A stretch of 64,000 nucleotides of DNA. Origin: Bacteroidales bacterium (GTDB taxonomy: Bacteria > Bacteroidota > Bacteroidia > Bacteroidales > UBA3824). Numbering within the stretch: position 1 is the stretch's first letter; each line of letters opens with the position of its first letter. The position numbers and the translations under genes were made by a program. The stretch spans positions 1-64,000 of the forward strand of contig JAGCYI010000008.1 of the NCBI GenBank assembly GCA_017960885.1, in the 5' to 3' direction. Under the pieces are notes generated by a model that saw only the letters and a list, made by a program, of their open reading frames with translations, did not search any database and had not been told where the DNA came from. Below are positions 59,587 through 64,000 of the stretch, in pieces.

Positions 59587-61236
59587 ATGAAAAAACACAA
59601 TCTTATCTTTGCTCTTTCCGCCCTTGCGCTGTTTTCCTGCGGCGGAGGCAATACAAATCAAAATGGTAATGATAATGGGAATGGTGATGGTAATGGTACA
59701 GACGCGATTAATAGCGTCTCTACAACGCCAGAATCAGAATTCGCACCGACAGAATTTCCCGATGTTGAACCCGAAACCAACATTGCATTCGAGGCGTGCC
59801 AAAAAATTAATCCGTTGGCAAAGGATTTTGCCAAAGCCGACACTGCCGGAAAACTGATGTTCTCGTTCTCCACCCTTGACGAAGAAATGGACCTCGACCG
59901 CACTGTTTCCACCGTGTGCAAATCGCACAAATCGGGCGGATATGTGGTTATCTATCAGGATAAAACCGAGGGCTTTATCGGCGACGGATATTTGGAAGAA
60001 ATAAACAAATTCGCTGTCTATCTCTACAACAACGGCACTCTCACCGAGCGCAGCGACCTCTTGCCCAAACCCACTATGGAAGAGTATTTCGCATCCGACG
60101 GTTTGGCGTTTTACGATAGAGATTTGGATAGTTACAAAACAAGTCTCAAAAGCAAGGGCTATGATTACGAGTTGATAGACAAAAACTTGACCCTCTTTTT
60201 TGCCGACAAGGACGTGAATCCCTATATGGTGTTCAATTGGGACGGCGAAAAGTTCTTTCCCTCCAAAAAAGACCGCATTAGTTGGATGCGCCAAATCGTT
60301 CACACACAAGGCTTGGGCGGCATCCACGTGGGCGACAATCCCCCTGAGCAACTCAGCAACTACGACAGCAAGAAGTCGGGCAACAAGGTGCTTTTTACCC
60401 GCAACGGCGAAAAAGAGTTTGAACTCTCGCTCAACAGCGACGGCAAAATCGACACAATTACCATATTGTCAAAACTTTACACATACTCAATGTGCGGCAT
60501 CGGCGGCTGCAACTATTACGGCTTGGAATTTTTCCCCGTTGACGATGCTTTCGGTATGCAGTACAGCGGTGTTGAAGACTATTTCACCTTTAAAAAAGGC
60601 ACTTGGGTGCGTGTGGTAGAAAAAGACGGCGGAATCATTGAATTTGCCACCACCCCCAACGCTATCAAAGGCGTAAAAGGCACTGAGGGCAAGGTGGTTA
60701 AGCCCAAGGGCGGCGACGCGTATTCAAGCGACAACGAAGTAGCCAACCGTGACGCCAAGGTTACAGGTATAAAAATTTATAGCCGTGGCGGATTTTGCGA
60801 AAACTGTTGTGGTCTTACTCCCGAACAAAAGACCGACCAAATACGCAAGATGTACAACTCGGTGGCTAACGACAACAGCCTCACCAAAAAGCATCTTGAA
60901 ATCGAAGACCCCGAATCGGGCTATCCTGTTGAATACGACTTGTTTTACCGCGACAAAAAACTCGTGATGGTGGAGGCTTCGTCGGGCGACGGCACAATGG
61001 TGGATAAAAAAATATACGTTGACGATGGCTGTCCCTATTTCTGCCTTATCGAGACACGCTATCCCGATAACACCACAGCGTTCGACCGCATCTACCTCTG
61101 CGGCGGCATCATCTACAAATACTTAGACAACGCCAAGAAGGAACTTCCCCTCACATCCGATGTTTTGCACCGCGAGCAAAAAAGCATTCAATCCCTCGTC
61201 TTCACCGTCACACAACACGAAAAGGAGGCGAAATAA
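59587..61236 (+). CDS. Paralogous cluster lipoprotein, family A
   Basis: The 549-residue lipoprotein has lipobox LFSC followed by an expanded linker (GGGNTNQNGNDNGNGDGNGTDAINSVSTTPESE), where TDAINSVST is encoded by a degenerate palindromic unit at 59696-59723. Family A hallmark: GLGGIHVGDNPPEQL and GEKEFELSLNSDGKIDTITILSKL, paralogous to 49860. The ATG at 59587 was preferred because it gives MKKHNLIFALSALALFSC. It is the last of the lipoprotein series; gluQ follows 25 nt later. Confidence 0.7.
   Translation: MKKHNLIFALSALALFSCGGGNTNQNGNDNGNGDGNGTDAINSVSTTPESEFAPTEFPDVEPETNIAFEACQKINPLAKDFAKADTAGKLMFSFSTLDEEMDLDRTVSTVCKSHKSGGYVVIYQDKTEGFIGDGYLEEINKFAVYLYNNGTLTERSDLLPKPTMEEYFASDGLAFYDRDLDSYKTSLKSKGYDYELIDKNLTLFFADKDVNPYMVFNWDGEKFFPSKKDRISWMRQIVHTQGLGGIHVGDNPPEQLSNYDSKKSGNKVLFTRNGEKEFELSLNSDGKIDTITILSKLYTYSMCGIGGCNYYGLEFFPVDDAFGMQYSGVEDYFTFKKGTWVRVVEKDGGIIEFATTPNAIKGVKGTEGKVVKPKGGDAYSSDNEVANRDAKVTGIKIYSRGGFCENCCGLTPEQKTDQIRKMYNSVANDNSLTKKHLEIEDPESGYPVEYDLFYRDKKLVMVEASSGDGTMVDKKIYVDDGCPYFCLIETRYPDNTTAFDRIYLCGGIIYKYLDNAKKELPLTSDVLHREQKSIQSLVFTVTQHEKEAK
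59696..59723 (+). repeat. Degenerate palindromic repeat within a coding sequence
   Basis: GTACAGACGCGATT/AATAGCGTCTCTAC pairs with two mismatches, in the same frame and position (after the lipobox) as the family C copies but in a different protein family. Confidence 0.8.
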
Positions 61237-61261
61237 TTGTTATGCACTGATTTACACCAAA

Positions 61262-62155
61262 ATGACCCACACAAAAATCACCGGCCGTTTTGCCCCGTCG
61301 CCATCGGGACGTATGCATTTGGGCAACGTGTATGCCGCTCTGATGTCGTGGCTTTATGCGCGTGCTCAGGGCGGACGTTGGCTTATCCGTATCGAAGACC
61401 TCGACGCGGTGCGCTGTCCACGTCAATATGCCGACGAAATTATCGACGACCTTCATTGGCTTGGTCTTGATTCCGACGGCGAAATTCTCTATCAGTCGGA
61501 GCGGGCGGATATCTATCTCCAAGAGTTCAACAAATTAAAGGCTCAGGGGTTGGTTTACGACTGTTTTTGCAGCCGTGCCGACCTCCGAGCCTCTTCTGCG
61601 CCGCACACTTCCGACGGCACACCAATATATCGTGGCAACTGCCGTTTGCTTACTCCCGAACAAAAGGCTCAACTTTTACGCACACGCCGTCCTGCGCAGA
61701 GGGTTTCTGTGCCCGATGAGGTGTCGGAGTTTGTAGACCTTGCCTACGGGCCGCAGCGTTGCAACCTGCTCAACGACCTTGGCGATTTTGTGGTGCGGCG
61801 TGCCGACGGTGTGTTTGCCTATCAGTTGGCAGTAACTGTCGACGATGCGCTTTCGGGCGTTACCGAGGTGGTGCGTGGTTGCGACCTTATGCCGAGTGCT
61901 CATCTGCAACTGTTTCTTTATAAGCATCTTGGCTATCCGCAGCCCAAGTTCCGCCATCTGCCCTTGCTCACCGCTCCCGACGGCCGCCGCCTCTCAAAAC
62001 GCGACGACGATGCCAATATGGGCTACCTCCGCTCACGCTACACCCCCGCACAATTGTTGGGCGTGATAATGCACGCCGCCGGTTTTTGTCCCGACGGCGA
62101 GGAGTTGAGTTTGGAGCAATGTGTGACTTTACTTCAAAATATATCTTTCACCTAA
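61262..62155 (+). CDS. gluQ: Glutamyl-Q tRNA(Asp) synthetase
   Basis: The 297-residue enzyme has the catalytic core of glutamyl-tRNA synthetase: class I HIGH-like motif RFAPSPSGRMHLGN and a KMSKS-like LSKRDDD. It has no anticodon-binding domain. The zinc site YDCFCSR...YRGNCR is present. It attaches glutamate to queuosine in tRNA-Asp. The ATG at 61262 was chosen over an upstream in-frame ATG because it gives the family N terminus MTHTKITGRFAPSPSG. The 3' end overlaps the convergent GH43 gene by 27 bp. Confidence 0.94.
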   Translation: MTHTKITGRFAPSPSGRMHLGNVYAALMSWLYARAQGGRWLIRIEDLDAVRCPRQYADEIIDDLHWLGLDSDGEILYQSERADIYLQEFNKLKAQGLVYDCFCSRADLRASSAPHTSDGTPIYRGNCRLLTPEQKAQLLRTRRPAQRVSVPDEVSEFVDLAYGPQRCNLLNDLGDFVVRRADGVFAYQLAVTVDDALSGVTEVVRGCDLMPSAHLQLFLYKHLGYPQPKFRHLPLLTAPDGRRLSKRDDDANMGYLRSRYTPAQLLGVIMHAAGFCPDGEELSLEQCVTLLQNISFT

Positions 62156-63292
62156 AACGAGTTTGTCGCCGCTGTCGTCTACTTCCCACATCTGCGGTTT
62201 GCGCGGGCCGTCGTTCTCAACGTGGTGAACAATGTAGATCAACTTGCCTTCAAAGGTGCGGAAGAGCATTCCGTGTCCCGAATTGTTGGCAAGGAAAGGC
62301 TCGGGCTCTTGTACCCAAGGTCCGGCGATTGTGCCCGACTCAGAATAGCAGATGGCTTGCAAGTAACGTTCTTTGCCCCAAGTAGACCACAACATTCCGA
62401 GTTTGCCGGTCTGTGTGCGGAACATCTGAGGTCCGTCGGTAACCCATCCGGGCATTTTCAAACCGAAAGTAGCCTCGCCCAAGCCGTTCATCTCGCCGCA
62501 GTAAGGTGCTTCGGATGCGCGGAACATTGTTACAGGCCATTCAGAAACGGTATGTGTAAGGTCGTCGGAGAGTTCAATGTAATCCATGGTGCCATCGATG
62601 ATTTGCGTCCATTCGTGAACAAAAATCATATAAGTTTTGCCGTTTTCCTGATAGAGAGTACCGTCGATGCAGTCCCACTCGCGCGGCTCATAGTCGTAGC
62701 CGGGGGTGATGGCAAACGATGTGTACGGGCCCTCAACGTTCTTTGAGCGGAGCAGATATGTCTGATTGTGAGGAACATTGTAGCGGCGGGGAACTTGTTG
62801 GATAAGGTCGGAATGGTCGCTCCAAGTGCCGGCGTAGTAGTAATAGTCGCCAATTTTGTGAATTTCGGCTGCTGCTGCAAATCCTGCTTTTTCTAACCAT
62901 AATCCATTGATATCGATTATGTTATAAGGACCTTCCCACATTTTCAGGTCTTTGCTTTTGTACATACGTCCGCCCGAACTTGTAAGATAGTAGGTTTTGG
63001 TTTCGGGGTCGGGATAAACAAACGGGTCGCTCATAGCGAGTGAGTCGAACGGCACTGTGCGGATTTTGTTCATAGCCTCCATCATAGCCTTGCGGCGGGC
63101 TGCCATACCTGTGGTGTCGCCGTTTTGAAAACCACCGAAGTTTTTTTGTCCTACATCAGCCAAAGGTGCTTGTTCGCCCGGCTGAATAACTGCCTGCTGT
63201 TGAGGCTCTTTTGTTTGATCATTGTTGGCGCAACCAACGCACACCATTAGCGATGCTGCCGCCATAAGTGTTTGTAAATAAGTCTTTTTCAT
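62129..63292 (-). CDS. GH43-family glycoside hydrolase lipoprotein
   Basis: The 387-residue lipoprotein has lipobox VCVGC. A five-bladed propeller-like GH43 domain carries LAMSDPFVYPDPETKTYYLTSS (N-terminal Asp), the middle WDCIDGTLYQENGKTYMIFVHEW and the acid-type Glu region FRASEAPYCGEMN...GWVTDGPQMF. GH43 enzymes cut arabinose- or xylose-containing side chains. It is not in an operon with the SusC/SusD pair, which lies 14 kb away on the other strand. The role is inferred from the fold. Confidence 0.85.
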   Translation of the reverse strand: MKKTYLQTLMAAASLMVCVGCANNDQTKEPQQQAVIQPGEQAPLADVGQKNFGGFQNGDTTGMAARRKAMMEAMNKIRTVPFDSLAMSDPFVYPDPETKTYYLTSSGGRMYKSKDLKMWEGPYNIIDINGLWLEKAGFAAAAEIHKIGDYYYYAGTWSDHSDLIQQVPRRYNVPHNQTYLLRSKNVEGPYTSFAITPGYDYEPREWDCIDGTLYQENGKTYMIFVHEWTQIIDGTMDYIELSDDLTHTVSEWPVTMFRASEAPYCGEMNGLGEATFGLKMPGWVTDGPQMFRTQTGKLGMLWSTWGKERYLQAICYSESGTIAGPWVQEPEPFLANNSGHGMLFRTFEGKLIYIVHHVENDGPRKPQMWEVDDSGDKLVLGERYILK

Positions 63293-63419
63293 TGTAAATA
63301 TAATTAGTAATTCAAAAATTGTTTTCCGTTGAATAGAGTTCCTTCTCTCTGATTTTAAGCCTTATTTTTGCGTACAAAGATATTATTTTTTTGAAATGAT
63401 TATCATAAACCGAGAAATT

Positions 63420-63626
63420 TTACATCATCAATCTAATTCTGCCTTCTTCTTTAACAAAAATTTCTCTGTTTCGCATAATAACTGCATAAACCTGTTGGAT
63501 AGTAACAGGTTGACCATCTTTGCGGAGATGAAGTTTGCGGGCGTTGATTTGTTCAACGATTTGTTCGAGCCTCATTCCGTGGCCGCCCGAGGCTATGAGA
63601 TAAACTATTGCTTCGTCGAGTTTCAT
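63420..63626 (-). CDS. Small HARE-HTH-like protein
   Basis: The 68-residue protein reads MKLDEAIVYLIASGGHGMRLEQIVEQINARKLHLRKDGQPVTIQQVYAVIMRNREIFVKEEGRIRLMM. It has the HARE-HTH pattern (EA...L...g.gm....I...I......g..v....v.a.i..n...F...g.i.l), a DNA-binding winged helix often fused to restriction or chromatin proteins. It stands alone here. The start at 63626 gives a complete domain. It is 50 nt downstream of the M14-like gene on the same strand. Confidence 0.7.
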   Translation of the reverse strand: MKLDEAIVYLIASGGHGMRLEQIVEQINARKLHLRKDGQPVTIQQVYAVIMRNREIFVKEEGRIRLMM

Positions 63627-63676
63627 AATGCGCAAATATAATAAGTTTTTCCTTTTTGTGGGAATAATTTTTCCAC

Positions 63677-64000
63677 CTACCCCCTTATCAACTGAAACGC
63701 CGCCGTGTGTTGCATTATCATTGCCTTGTTGTGAACAAAAAACACGCGGAAATAGCCAGGAGAGATGATTTCTTCCTCGGTGCTGCCGTCGTAGGGGTTG
63801 AGAATTTTGGCAAGAGTTTCGCCTTTGCGGACGTCGCTGCCCGATGGTTTCAGGCAATAGAAAAATCCTGCGCTGTTGGCGGTGAGCGTGATAAAATCCT
63901 TGTCTTCAAGAGTTTGGCTCATATAGCCGGGGTGCGAAATGCTCTTTACCGTGCCGCTCGACTGCAAAAAACGCATTATCGCCTGCCAAGTGAGTTTTGC
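63677..64000 (-). CDS. Succinylglutamate desuccinylase/aspartoacylase-like protein (C-terminal part)
   Basis: The visible 107 residues include DKDFITLTANSAGFFYCLKPSGSDVRKGETLAKILNPYDG and EEEIISPGYFRVFFVHNKAMIMQHTAAFQLI. This is the beta-rich, lipoyl-like C-terminal domain of M14-type AstE/AspA deacylases. The reading frame continues past the window edge, so the zinc site is not visible. The visible ATG at 63976 is internal to the frame and is not the start. The start and the true substrate cannot be judged. Confidence 0.7.
   Translation of the reverse strand, partial: AKLTWQAIMRFLQSSGTVKSISHPGYMSQTLEDKDFITLTANSAGFFYCLKPSGSDVRKGETLAKILNPYDGSTEEEIISPGYFRVFFVHNKAMIMQHTAAFQLIRG

Noticed and set aside
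44916-63292. Polysaccharide utilisation locus combining susCD and GH43
   Set aside because: The GH43 gene is 12 kb beyond susD, on the opposite strand and behind unrelated genes.

Overview
The window looks like a chromosomal stretch from a Bacteroidales bacterium (phylum Bacteroidota). The evidence is a SusC/SusD pair, a fused GldF-GldG, SiaB/SiaC, many short lipoproteins with Bacteroidota-type lipoboxes, and repeated promoters of the Bacteroides type (a TTG about 22 bp upstream of a TAnnTTTG box). No rRNA is present. Two chromosomal tRNA genes are visible: Pro(GGG) and Met(CAT).

Layout. 1-15 kb: the end of an Rnf operon (rseC-like, rnfB, start of rnfC), a GldFG/DUF4340 unit, a nucleoside transporter, MltG, an M23 peptidase, a GGCT-like protein, a divergent NRAMP-like carrier, a DUF4139 protein with a SusC-like insert and a thioredoxin-fold lipoprotein. 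15.1-17.4 kb: tRNA-Pro, a Cache-HAMP-GAF sensor and tRNA-Met. 17.3-24.9 kb: a 7.6-kb integrative element sitting in the 3' half of tRNA-Met. It is bounded by 51-bp perfect direct repeats and carries a tyrosine recombinase, iteron-like repeats, a putative replication protein, a membrane/zinc-finger protein, 1.1 kb of hairpin-rich DNA without convincing genes, a parS-like site, a toxin-antitoxin pair, a DUF4248 regulator and two phage-like small genes. It has no recognisable relaxase, capsid or packaging ATPase.

25-28.7 kb: ilvB-ilvN-ilvC, preceded by what looks like a complete transcription attenuator with a 16-codon leader peptide containing four consecutive Val codons. 28.7-36.7 kb: a signalling region with a double-domain SiaB kinase, SiaC phosphoprotein, Hsp20, a giant propeller-GAF-PP2C (SpoIIE) sensor phosphatase and a LytTR regulator. 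Together SiaB, SiaC and the phosphatase look like a partner-switching module. 36.7-44.6 kb: S41 protease, LRR protein, ispF, MATE exporter, a nuclease-less Rpn-like mini-protein, two AT-rich lipoproteins and CapA.

44.9-61.2 kb: a SusC/SusD pair, then an unusual cluster of paralogous exported proteins (at least three families) with near-identical 5' ends. Scattered through it is a 28-nt palindromic repeat found both between genes and in frame within lipoprotein linkers. The cluster ends with gluQ; a GH43 lipoprotein, a small HARE-HTH-like protein and a partial M14-type deacylase close the window on the minus strand.

The candidates most worth following up are the tRNA-Met element (with its parS-like site and structured DNA), the ilv leader-peptide attenuator, the coding-sequence palindromes and the covarying hairpin downstream of tRNA-Met.
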